Part shown: one piece after another, positions 32,120-41,824 of the stretch
How positions within the stretch are numbered: position 1 is the first letter of the stretch
How the letters are laid out: each line of letters begins with the position of its first letter
Assembly: GCA_027604505.1 (NCBI GenBank)
Contig: JADIIX010000022.1
Coordinates: 88,124-152,123 of the forward strand
DNA length: 64,000 nucleotides
From: Gonapodya sp. JEL0774
Taxonomy: Eukaryota > Monoblepharomycota > Monoblepharidomycetes > Monoblepharidales > Gonapodyaceae
Reading direction: 5' to 3'
Position numbers and translations under genes: made by a program
The notes under the pieces: model-generated
Databases searched by the model: none
The model's input: the letters and a program-made list of their open reading frames with translations, nothing else
Told to the model about the DNA's origin: nothing

Positions 32120-33724
32120 TCAAAATCTCTTCGCGCTCTTTCCCCTCGCCATGCTAAAGTATAGCACAATGCCAGCCACAGCTCCCCCGACCACCAGCAG
32201 TGCCAACAACACCTTCCACCATCCACCACCTCGCCCACTTCCAGAGGGCGAAGGTGGTGGACGGCGCTTGTTGATATTTCGGGCGAGGGGGGCGGTGTTT
32301 CCGGTTCCACGGGCAATGGGTGGGAGGGCGCGGGCTGCGGTGCGATAGCTATCAGTGTTCTGTGGGAGAAACGGATGAATGGAGGCAGACAGCAGGTGGC
32401 AATGACATTTGGAGATGTTCGTCAACGTGAAGGCATCAAAACCAACACGTGCACTCACCACGACTCCATACGCCGACATGGAGAGAATGTCATGATGGTC
32501 CGTGACTTCACCCGTGTGAGCGGAGAATCCCACGTAGCCCACCATGGGGAGCACGACGTTATCAACCTTGAAGCACTGTTCCCATGCTCCGTCCGCATTC
32601 ACAGATAAGTCCAGAGTGAGCTCCTGAGCGTCCCTCGAGTACCGCACTCGGGCACGCGTTGGATTTTGTCTATTCCTGAAGTCGGAGGAGCACCCCGCAA
32701 TTTCGTTGGCTTTCCCGTCTTTATCCTTATCGTACGACGTTTTTCCGTCGCCAACCATCGCCATCACATAGGGAAAGAAGGAGCGCCGCGACTCGTCGTT
32801 AGCGTAGGTATCAAAGAAAATGCCGAGGCCGCTGAAATTGTCCTGGGCCCCGAACACTGGACCTGTGAATACATCATAACGGTGGTAAGGGACTTCGGCT
32901 GTCGAACTTCTTGAATCGAGTTCCCTTTTCTGCGGTATCGATGGCAGCAACCCCCGAGTCTACCATGCGCGGAAATGTGTGTTGACATACCTTGCCCCTT
33001 TTCCGACACAACCCAGAATGCAAACCCGTCTCCGTAAACGGGCAGTCCCTTTCCTCCTACTGAGAACTCGAACTCGATTAGCCAGTTGGTTGAGGTGAAG
33101 GGGATGCGAGAGAAGAGCCAACCGGCCTTGAGTCATTTCCATCAAGGTATTGCATAGTTATTGCCAATGTTGGAAACGGTGCACATCGGAATCAGTGTGT
33201 ATCCCAAACAATGAGTTTTCGAATTCGACAGTATTCAAGTTACTGCTACTATCACAGTGCTCACCTGAGATTGAATATCATGTGTTAAGCGAACATATTT
33301 GTTCAGCTCAACCACTGTGCTTCCTCCAAAATCGAACCTGCGATTGAGAGCCATTCTTCGTTAGGCCCCCGTTGGACAATAAACAATTCAAGAACCCGCA
33401 CCAATTGCTTGCAAACTGTGTGTCTAAATTGATTCGCGCGTGGTTTTGTCAATGCGATTGCGATATCAGTCAAAGGGTCGTCCAGACGAATGGAACCTCA
33501 GGATTAAAATAGCATAAGTCACTAAAGAAGCTTGACTAAAACGTACCAAGGTATGGCTTCTGAAGAAAGAACGCCCGAAGGGGAACGAGCGTTTCGCCCG
33601 GTTGAAGACCAGGAAAAGACTCAGTTGGATCCACTGCCAGAACAACTTCAAGCAGGGCGGAAGCAAGGACGACAAGACTAGCAAGAAGGATCGGCAGCCG
33701 TCGTCGTCGGGATGCGGCAGCCAT
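32120..33724 (-). CDS. L-type lectin, VIP36/ERGIC-53 (LMAN) family
   Basis: Type I membrane lectin expected to bind high-mannose glycoproteins in the early secretory pathway. Exon 1 (33724 on) gives an Arg-rich n-region and a hydrophobic core, RRRRLPILLASLVVLASALL, which is a signal peptide. The lectin domain follows: FDFGGSTVVELNKYVRLTHD-IQSQ, GWLFSRIPFTSTNWLIEFEF, YGDGFAFWVVSEKGQ and then FGAQDNFSGLGIFFDTYAND, with the calcium/sugar Asp and Asn. Later come ARVRYSRDAQELTLDL, YVGFSAHTGEVTDHHDIL and ISMSAYGVV-type motifs. A single transmembrane helix (WWKVLLALLVVGGAVAGIVL) is close to the end. The short tail MARGKSAKRF resembles the KRFY ER-export tail of VIP36. The domain order and this tail favour VIP36/VIPL over ERGIC-53, which has a long coiled coil. 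Confidence 0.9.
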
Positions 33725-34300
33725 CGCAGTAAGGCCTCAAATTTTCACTGCTGTCCAACTTGATGGGGGTGGTGATGTGCTGTCACATGGGGGACTCGAC
33801 ACCACATGATAATAAGGTAGTCTGAGTTTGTTCATGATGCGTAAACTAACTAACTTCTTGGGCGCGTAGTTTCTATTAGCTTGACGTTCTGGTGCTTTCA
33901 GTAACTTTCAAATGTATTTTTTTCGAGGTTCTGGTCTGGCACGGTGAAAGTGTCTCGAAGTTTATTGCATCTATGAGCTCACAAACGTGCAAGACTTCTT
34001 GGATTAACAAGGTTTACAGTGCATGACGCTTGATTTTCGTAAATAAAGCACCCTCGTGCACGTGTGGACCGATAGAACTGAATGTTTACCCGCGCCTGAA
34101 GCTGCCAGTTTTGCCCCCCATTATCACATGGTCATCCAACACAAAAATTGATTAGGTGGTGCGAAGTCTCTTCCTTTGCAACCGTTCTTGTGCAAGAGTG
34201 GCTGGACGGCAGTGTCGCACTCGGAAAATGATTTGGTAGTGGTTCCTCCCAGCCGATCTTGGTCAATTTCCTCACACAAGAGCACGACATAGAAGCACAG
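33725..34300. other. Intergenic: lectin promoter side
   Basis: Upstream of the lectin gene. Apart from the RING-like fragment at its right end (listed separately), no gene or repeat was recognised. Confidence 0.5.
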
Positions 34301-34381
34301 AGCAGAGGAAGAGGAAGAAATGTGCCCCATTTGTCTGAATGAATTCAATCATGGGGACATGCTCAGGGTGCTGCCCGCCCT
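34301..34381 (+). pseudogene. Isolated N-terminal half of a RING finger (possible gene remnant)
   Basis: The frame EEEEEMCPICLNEFNHGDMLRVLP is the standard first half of a C3H2C3 RING: two zinc Cys in CPIC, then the GDxLRxLP turn. The expected C-x-H-x-F-H...C-P-x-C-R half does not follow in any frame before the thioesterase gene begins. No splice donor leads to it, and upstream the frame meets a stop. It could be a decayed ubiquitin-ligase gene or a chance match. It overlaps only the likely 5' UTR of the next gene. Confidence 0.35.
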
Positions 34382-34395
34382 GATTGTTGGAGAGC

Positions 34396-35670
34396 ATGCA
34401 GACCACAGCACCTTTCAACAGTGATAGCCCAAGATCTCGCTGTTGTCATATGTCGAAAGCGAAGGCAAAAGCGAATTTTTCATCTTTATCAAAATCTTCG
34501 TCGACTCCTATCCCTCTCCCTGTGCAAGAGAGGTCTGGTTCTGTTTCTCACGGCTTCTCTCGTCGTCCTCCAGAAAAACGCAATCCTTGGTTCGAATTTG
34601 AGTACCGACCAAGCCCAGATGGCGTGGATGAGAATCTTGTGGTGTTTTTTCATGGACTAGGTGAGCAATTGGTCTTTCTAGGGCTCTCAGCTGGTAGCGG
34701 TCTTCCACTTCACCTGTGATTACAAGGCGATTCTCACATCCACGATTCAAGGCGACTCCCCTCGACCATTCGTAGATCTTGCTCGCAAGATGAAGCTGCC
34801 TCAAACCGCTATCATGGCACTCAAGGCACCATTTCCTGTGCCATACGTGTACGACGATGATTCTCGTGCCTGGTTCCCTAGTATTAACGAGAGGGATGCC
34901 GAACGTCAGTATGGAGCACCTAAAATGGCCAGAATATGAGCGGTTGGCTTGTCTGAAGTTTCTCTTTCATCAATGGTGTGTCAGAGCTACCACCAAACCA
35001 CCCTCGGCGCTTCTGGGGTCTTCTATATACACGATTCGCATTGGCACAATTCTTCTCAAATTATATTTTTCCCCGAGTCCCGCCCACGTCACCTGACTAT
35101 TACTCCTCGGGGTGGCCTGCCCAGCGCGTGACGCTTTTTGGTTTCTCCCAAGGTGGCTCAATCGCTCTAGACTTCGCTCTGTTCGGAAGAATGAAAACTC
35201 AGACATTGGAGGCGCCTGTACTCGCCGGAGTAATTTCCATAAGTGGGCACCTCCTTCCCGAGCACCTGTCCCTTTATTCGAAAAATCGACTCGAAGACGA
35301 GTGGGGGCGGGCCAACCAAGGCGTCCGGATTCTCATTACCGCAGGGAGCAAGGATGAAGTCGTGCCGTTGGTTGAAGCCGAGAAAGCGTTCATAACTACA
35401 AGGAGATTGGGACTCGGTGGTCCGGAAGCAACTAATGATGAGGAGGAAACGGGAGACATTTGTAGACTGGTGATTGTTGAAGGAAAGGGGCATGGAATGG
35501 CAGAGGGCAAGGTGAGCAGACAGTAGGTTCCGCGATGACGACGACGTAACCAATGATTTGGTTTTGATGTGAAGGCCGAGTGGACTGCTATCATGAGCAC
35601 TCTCGCGAAGTGCACCATTAGACGTGAGATAGCTTTGGAACGAATGTCGGACTTGTATGAAGTTAAATGA
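34396..35670 (+). CDS. Alpha/beta hydrolase, acyl-protein thioesterase/carboxylesterase-like
   Basis: Serine hydrolase of the phospholipase/carboxylesterase (LYPLA-like) family. Four exons: ~34396-34660 ending in NLVVFFHGLG (oxyanion-hole HG), a second with DSPRPFVDLARKMKLPQTAI and APFPVPYVYDDDSRAWFP, a long third (from about 34987), and a last one ending at 35670. Exon 3 contains the nucleophile elbow TLFGFSQGGSIALDFALFG (Ser of GFSQGG). The acid residue is in ITAGSKDEVVPL, and the base is in EGKGHGM. So the Ser/Asp/His triad is complete. The N-terminal about 40 residues are Ser/Lys-rich and unlike the family, and a later ATG at 34450 (MSKAKAKANF) is an equally good start. It most resembles the yeast YDL057W group rather than human LYPLA1. 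Confidence 0.85.
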
Positions 35671-35913
35671 CCTGAAGGGGGTAAATTCGAGGTTGAATCC
35701 CAACAGATTTGGGGGCGGCCATGTTTGACAGCTGCAGAACCATCATCGGGCAGAACTGGAAGGGCTCCAACCAGTTTTCAGCAGAGGTGGCATCCGGTAA
35801 ACCAAAAAGGTCACAGCAACATTACATCGATCCTCAGTCACAACGCAGGGGAATCACTCACAAGGCTCTTCTGGCGATCGTGGAACCCATTTGCTGCTGG
35901 CAGACGCCTTCAA

Positions 35914-38795
35914 ATGAGCTCTTCCAACACCACCACACCGGATATAATCATAGTATTTAGGTTCTCGAATGAATTCGACCGAGATTTAGCTAAAGATCAA
36001 CGGAGGAAGAGAGTATGGGATGAAATTCATCAACGATTGTCCACCCCAATTCTTGGCGGCTTAATAGAGCTGAAGATGGTAGATGTCGAGAGAGTAGCGA
36101 TCCTTGTGACCTGTAGCGACGATGCACTCTCAAAAGCGTTTCGAGAAGAAGGGTGAGTATATCTGTTCTTTTGCTTATCTCCTGATGCGTTCGTTTCATG
36201 TTATGTATCTGACTCACATAATGAACATTAAAGGATTCGCGAGTTTCTTTTCGGTGGACCTGCCTTTTTACTTCCTTCCGTGCCTCTTGAGGAAATGACC
36301 CCGGCGACTCGTTGTCGGCTAGCATTCACCCTTATCACTTCTCCGAAATCCAAAGGCGGTGTTGGAATCGGCCTGCGCGCTGGGGAGCAAGTTCAAGAAA
36401 ACGGAGGGAGTATTGGACAAGCTGATTTGGTGGACGTTAGTGAGTTTGTGCCAAGCATTTTCCCGTTGATGGATATAGAGTTCAACGAAGTGAGTGTGTA
36501 TTACGGTGCAGACAGGGGCAGGTTGTCAATTAATAAGCATACTCATTCGCTCGACAGAAATGGGTGAATTCCTGGGCGTTCAAGTACACCATCTCGACAT
36601 CAGAGCTGGACGCGGTTCGTGATGTTTATGGCGAAGAGGTGGCGTACTATTGTGAGCTGTTGAGCAGGAAAACATCACGGCTTTTGTTAACTTTGCCACA
36701 CTGCAGTTGCTTTTGAGTATTTTTATTTTCAATGGCTCATACCTATCGGTCTTCTCGGCGCCTTTGCCTGGGCCACGGGCCTCGGGGAGTACCGAACGTG
36801 GTGGGCAGCGTCCGTGATCCTATGGGCAATCGCTTTCACTAGCTTTTGGTCTCGCCGTGCCGTGGATTTGAGCCATCGGTGGGGAACGTTCCACGTGCCA
36901 ACAACTGAACCCCCCTTGCCAACATACAACGAAGAGAATCCATTTATCAACCCGTTCACCGGGAATCCTATCAACGTTAAGATTCCTCGTAGCTTCGTGG
37001 ATCAGCTTTCCGTGGTTCTTGGGGTTGCGAGTGGCAGCCATGCTTTTGAGCGGATCCCAATCGGAACAGTTTTGACGACCATGCTTGTTAGCTTTCCAGC
37101 GCAGTTTCTCGGATTCCTAGTGTTATTGATAGCAAACGCTGCTGTGTTCTCAGTGGATACCTGGGTGTTTGAGTACTATAATGGCCCATGGAAAACCCTG
37201 ATGACACTCCTTCCTTTGACGGCTTTCCTCATGACTGGGCCCCCGCTTGCGGCAGCTCTCACTTTGATGGCTCGGAAGCTAAATGGTCTTGAGAACTATC
37301 CAACAAATACCTCTCGAGATCGTAATTTGACTTTCAAGCTGTTCGCTGTAAGTGGGAACCAACAGGCATTCTACCCCCAGTTGCTCATTGAACGTTGTCA
37401 TAGTGGAACGGCATGGCAGCGCTCTTTCCTGTCCTGTTCCTCATTTATGGTGTGTACTCGCTTTCGTTTTTGATGGCACGTATCTCCACGTGGCTCGACT
37501 GATTGAACAAACTTCTGTGGATCGAATATCAACTGCAAGTATACATGCCTTTCAGCGGAAAAGTTTGGTGGTTGGGTAAGCCGCCCCGAAGAGAAAAACT
37601 CAAGCAATTGATCGTGAGTGAAGTCAAGAGCAAGCTGCGATTTCTGACCTGTAACACCTTACCGGTTTAAGATCCTTATATTGGTAGTGAACCAACTTGT
37701 CGATATGGTGAGCATGGCATCCAATCCTTCATTTTTTCTATTCATTTCGTCAACTGGTTCTATTTTGTGCGTCAGCTCGTCGAAAACCTTCTCCCCCGTG
37801 TGTTGACAGCGCTGGGCAAGCAGGCAGAAGCGATTCAACGAAAGGGGGTTGGGAGAACGCTTTCAACTGACGGGATAAGAGTCGCGGCGAGCACGTTTAA
37901 GAGAATCAAGGATGAGTTCATGCAGAAATCATCTGGAGATGCCCTGTTGGATCAGATACGAGCAGAGTCTTTTCGGGATACGTATGACGTATTCACGGAT
38001 TTTGCTGAAATGACGATACAGGCGAGTGCTAGAAAGCAGTTGCAGCTCTCGACTCTTCTCCACATTGCGGTTATCATTTGTTCACACAGTTTGGCAACGT
38101 TGTACTCTTTTCCGTTGCGTTCCCACTCGCTCCCTTGGTGGCAATGATCAACAACTATTTTGAGCTCCGCACGGACGCGGCAAAGTTTACTAAGCACATG
38201 AAGCGGCCGATTCCAAAGCGCGTTGCGGGAACACCGGCTTGGGAAGACGCAATGGTGAGTTGGGGGTTGTGAATCCTGTTTGTGGTTCTGACATCAGTTC
38301 TTGCAGGGTGTCCTGTGCTTTGGTGCGACACTGACAAATGCTACCCTGATAGCCTACTACACCACTGACTCCTGTGACGGGCCGTGTACTGGACCTATAC
38401 TTGTCGATTGGGGGGCAGTTGCAGCTGCCATGGTCGCTGCTCAGGTGTTCTTTCTTGCGGCCCGCCATTTGATTCAAACTTTTGCGCAAAGTATTCCTAT
38501 TGAAACAATCAAGGAGCAGGCGGAGCGTGAACGGGTGAAGAGAGCAGACTTGGTCTCGTCGATGGTGACGCACATGGATACTGTCTCGTTTGCACCAACA
38601 GTTGAGTTACCTGCGAGTTTGTCGACCCTTCGGGTGATGTTGGAAGAAGTTAATGGAGGATTGACAGGAAAGCTGGAAGAGGGGAATCTATTACTCTCCA
38701 CGCCAGAAGGAGAGGTGTCAGCGGACGAAGCTACATCGCTCTTCAGAAATGGAGAGCCGTCAGATTTCGGAGATGCGTATGGCACATTCAAATAG
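35914..38795 (+). CDS. Anoctamin/TMEM16 family protein (Ist2-like)
   Basis: Multi-pass membrane protein. In fungi Ist2 tethers ER to plasma membrane, and other family members are Ca2+-activated scramblases. The start is the first ATG in frame (MSSSNTTTPDIIIVFRFS). A cytosolic N-terminal domain is followed by the anoctamin core. It starts EVAYYFAFEYFYFQWLIPIG-LLGAFAWATGL then SVILWAIAFTSFWSRRAVDL and LSHRWGTF. It continues with TVLTTMLVSFPAQFLGFLVL, MAALFPVLFLIYVYMPFSG and VVNQLVDMLVENLLPRVLTA. The family signature EMTIQFGNVVLFSVAFPLAP and NNYFELRTDAAKF, then GVLCFGATLTNATLIAYY and AQVFFLAARHLIQTF, complete it. One intron (38022-38089) has a GC donor. The C-terminal tail is short, without the long basic tail of yeast Ist2. 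The conserved acidic Ca2+ sites were not checked one by one. Confidence 0.9.
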
Positions 38796-38944
38796 GAACG
38801 TAAGGAAACGTAATATGTATATGTTTGTAGTACTATCGAGAAGTAATATGACAAAAGTGCGGAACTTAAGTTTTGTGGTTTTGACCAGAGTTCGGAAAAA
38901 AAAGAATCGATCAGAACCGTGATAGTTACCGTCCTTTTGCCCCA

Positions 38945-39679
38945 ATGCTAGCACCAGCTTCTGTAGTGAATGACCCAGCTGTCGCTCCTTCGACGAGCAT
39001 CCCCGAAGCGCAGCGGAATTCCACATTCTCGCACGCCATCACTCTCATCTTCACCCGATGGACTGCCCTTCAACTATCCCTCCAGAACATTCGCGATGAG
39101 AAGGATACTCTCGCTCACATGCACTCAGAAACCCTGGATTTCTTTCGTCGGTACGGTGATCAAGTGTATCCAGATGAACTGCGGGACAATTTTGAAACAT
39201 ACTTCGACCAAGTCTTCAATGTGGACTTGGAAGATGGTAGTGCCGCACAAGTCGGAAGGGAGCTCGTAAAACTTTACAAGGAGATAGTGAAGGAGGGTAA
39301 AGCGGACTCCTACAACCGTCTGCGCGAGTTACTTGCCGGTCCTGGTGGCTCCAGCTCTGCCGCCGCCTCTCGCATTTTGAACCAGATTGTAGATGAGCAA
39401 GGAAATCCCGTAGAGGACGATAGTAGTGATGAGGATGATGACGATTGGAGGACTGACGACGGAAATGACATTACAGCACCCACTGCGTCCGATGGTGTCC
39501 CTGGACCCGCGTTTTCAACCGCGTCCACTGCTGGTAGTCTGAGGAGCAGAATGCAGGATTTAATGGACGTTGACCCTGAGCCAGCCCAGCGGCAAGGGCG
39601 GCAAACTGTCTCAAAACGTGAGAAGCAAGTGGATGAGGACGGGTTTGAGCTTGTGTACAGTAAAGGAAAGAAGCGGTAG
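38945..39679 (+). CDS. TSR2: Pre-rRNA processing protein TSR2
   Basis: Escortin that carries eS26 (Rps26) into the nucleus for 40S assembly. A single exon of 244 residues. The family's helical domain is clear: FSHAITLIFTRWTALQLSLQ, HSETLDFFRRYGDQVYPDEL and FNVDLEDGSAAQVGRELVKL. An acidic patch follows (DDSSDEDDDDWRTDDG), and the C-terminus KQVDEDGFELVYSKGKKR matches the usual DEDGFxxV end of TSR2. It has no introns, unlike most genes nearby. Confidence 0.92.
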   Translation: MLAPASVVNDPAVAPSTSIPEAQRNSTFSHAITLIFTRWTALQLSLQNIRDEKDTLAHMHSETLDFFRRYGDQVYPDELRDNFETYFDQVFNVDLEDGSAAQVGRELVKLYKEIVKEGKADSYNRLRELLAGPGGSSSAAASRILNQIVDEQGNPVEDDSSDEDDDDWRTDDGNDITAPTASDGVPGPAFSTASTAGSLRSRMQDLMDVDPEPAQRQGRQTVSKREKQVDEDGFELVYSKGKKR

Positions 39680-39783
39680 TCACTGAAGTACCGTGAGATA
39701 GGTGACTAGATGCATTAAAAATACTGATGTTTGAACAACTTCCGATGAACTACATATTCGGCGCGAACGTCCTCAAAACCAAT

Positions 39784-40743
39784 TCAAGTGAACACCATCA
39801 CGTACTCCTCGTCGGAAAGACCCTCCTGTTCCCATCCTATCAAAAGATCTTGACAATACCGGTTCGGAACACTCGCCGGGGTGGTCGATTGTGCGGTGGG
39901 CACGGAAGGCTGTCCGTCCAACGTTGCCAGGACGGAGGCGTCCAGATGGTCTAGAGGGTCCTCATCAAAAGAGTCGAAAACGCTATCAAAGGAGGATGTA
40001 GTCCCCTCTTGGTCATTGCCCGGCTCGGAAGAGATTGGATTTGTGTGTGACGCCTGCGGATATGGTGAAGGTGGTCCGACAGGCGCAGCATGTGCTGTAG
40101 TAGACGCATCCGGGGGGAGTGTTGCATGAGAGTGCGAAGAAGCAGTCGAAGGGTCGGCGTTTTCATCTTGCGAACGGAGTGTCCTCTTCTGCTTATTCTC
40201 AACACCGTAAGCACCATCCACCCCAGTGTCCGCCGCTTGCCGAAGAATTCCGTACTGTGTCTGGGTTTCTGATGCAATGAACGAGCAGCCACTACTTTTA
40301 TTTGCCAAAATGGAGCGCTCTGAAGGTCCCAGTGTTGAATATCCCACCCTCCTTTCCACCTTCCAGTCCCCCTTCCTCAAACCGCCTAGAGTCTGCGATC
40401 GTACAAGCCTCACTGGCCCCAAAATTCGCGCATCTAAAGAGTGCTCTCGAGATATTGTCCCCAATAGCTCAGCCTTGAGTCTGCATACGCGCACATCCGA
40501 CAGAGTCGTGATTCGAGCGACGCGGCTGGTAAGAGCGGACCCTATGCGTCCAATTGTTTTTCGAATCTCTTTTCGCTGGGCCTTCGTCGTGCGTCTGCGA
40601 GAAATTTGATCGTGCTCGGGTCCAGAGTTGTCTGGGCATGAGGGAATGGTTTGCTCGAGAGGAGATGAACAATCGTTTCTGATGAGTATCGACGTACCGA
40701 GAAGCATAACTTGATCGTCATTGTTGTCGCCAGTGTTTGGCAT
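39784..40743 (-). CDS. Uncharacterised protein, 319 residues
   Basis: I do not recognise this gene. It is one uninterrupted frame from an ATG at 40743. The first 140 residues include a basic segment (RRRTTKAQRKEIRKTIGRIG) and a moderately ordered part (ARITTLSDVRVCRLKAELLG, LDARILGPVRLVRSQTLGGL). The rest is Ser/Pro/Asp-rich and looks disordered (STASSHSHATLPPDASTTAH), ending in the acidic FDEDPLDHLDASVLATL and LSDEEYVMVFT. The lack of introns and the charge pattern fit a nuclear regulatory protein, but that is a guess. It is convergent with TSR2 (about 100 bp between stops). Confidence 0.6.
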   Translation of the reverse strand: MPNTGDNNDDQVMLLGTSILIRNDCSSPLEQTIPSCPDNSGPEHDQISRRRTTKAQRKEIRKTIGRIGSALTSRVARITTLSDVRVCRLKAELLGTISREHSLDARILGPVRLVRSQTLGGLRKGDWKVERRVGYSTLGPSERSILANKSSGCSFIASETQTQYGILRQAADTGVDGAYGVENKQKRTLRSQDENADPSTASSHSHATLPPDASTTAHAAPVGPPSPYPQASHTNPISSEPGNDQEGTTSSFDSVFDSFDEDPLDHLDASVLATLDGQPSVPTAQSTTPASVPNRYCQDLLIGWEQEGLSDEEYVMVFT

Positions 40744-41824
40744 GGTCAGACGGGGTTTGTTTCATGCAGAGTGAAATGGTTAGGGGCAGCCACCTCCGGC
40801 ACTGGAGCCAAACTCGTCCAACTTCCCAAAATAATTCCATAGAACTTTCTCTCTAGTTTCACCGCTAAGATGCTTTTGTGGCTTTGAGAGTTTGTACCAC
40901 TATCTCGCTTGTATTTTACTGTCAAACTGCAGAAGAACAGATTTAGGTCTTGCTTAAACGCATGTCGGCTCATTGCAACGTCCACCAAAGTATGTCATAT
41001 TTATCATCCACCCTCTCTCAAACACTCCACCTCACGAAACCAGGCGTGAATATCCCACATTGTAAGCAAGCTACAGGTGAGCATTACGTGGAACGCCACT
41101 TTACCTTACCCAACATAATACCTATACTGTCACACTCACTGGGAGAATGCGAGATCACATTGATCCGGAATACGCCAACATTGTTCAAGAGTGTCTGTCT
41201 TTCGGCGTGCAGGTGGCATTCGTTTGTACATCTGTATCGTATGGCTGGCCGGTGACGGACTCACTGCAGTATTGCTTTCGCCCAATAGGGCACAACAAAT
41301 AGGTAATAAGCGAACACCGCTCACGGGGAGTGGGGGACGGGTGGACATTTTAGCACATTGATCTGGAGGCGCTCTCCGGGATAACTGTATATTCATGACC
41401 AGGCCTGCCGCCGGTTGGACTGCTGTTACCAGACTCGCAAAAATTCATGGATGAACATAGCACACAAAGGGCAATTCCCATTTACCTATGTACGGAAAAC
41501 CTTTTATGGTTGCCACAGAGGATGATTTGTAGGCTTTTGCCCTGTGTGTCTGAGAATTAAAACATGTCTTTTTCAGACAAACCAACACAATTACATATTA
41601 GAGTTCGCCCACAGACAGTCCAACACGAATTTCAATGAATGTGCTACTGTTGAGAGGTCTTGTTTGTCCCCCATGGCAAACTACCACACCATTGTGGGCT
41701 AACAACTTTTCCGGCTTCAAAGCACGGAAGGTGGAGAATCCTAAAAACCCTCCCCCACACGGTCAAATAAAAGACAAAACCGAACCTTCAGCCACTTCTG
41801 ATCCAATCCCACATCTCGAACACA
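40744..41824. other. Divergent intergenic region before the MFS permease
   Basis: About 1.1 kb between two outward-reading genes. No gene, repeat or RNA was recognised. It should hold the permease promoter. Confidence 0.5.
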
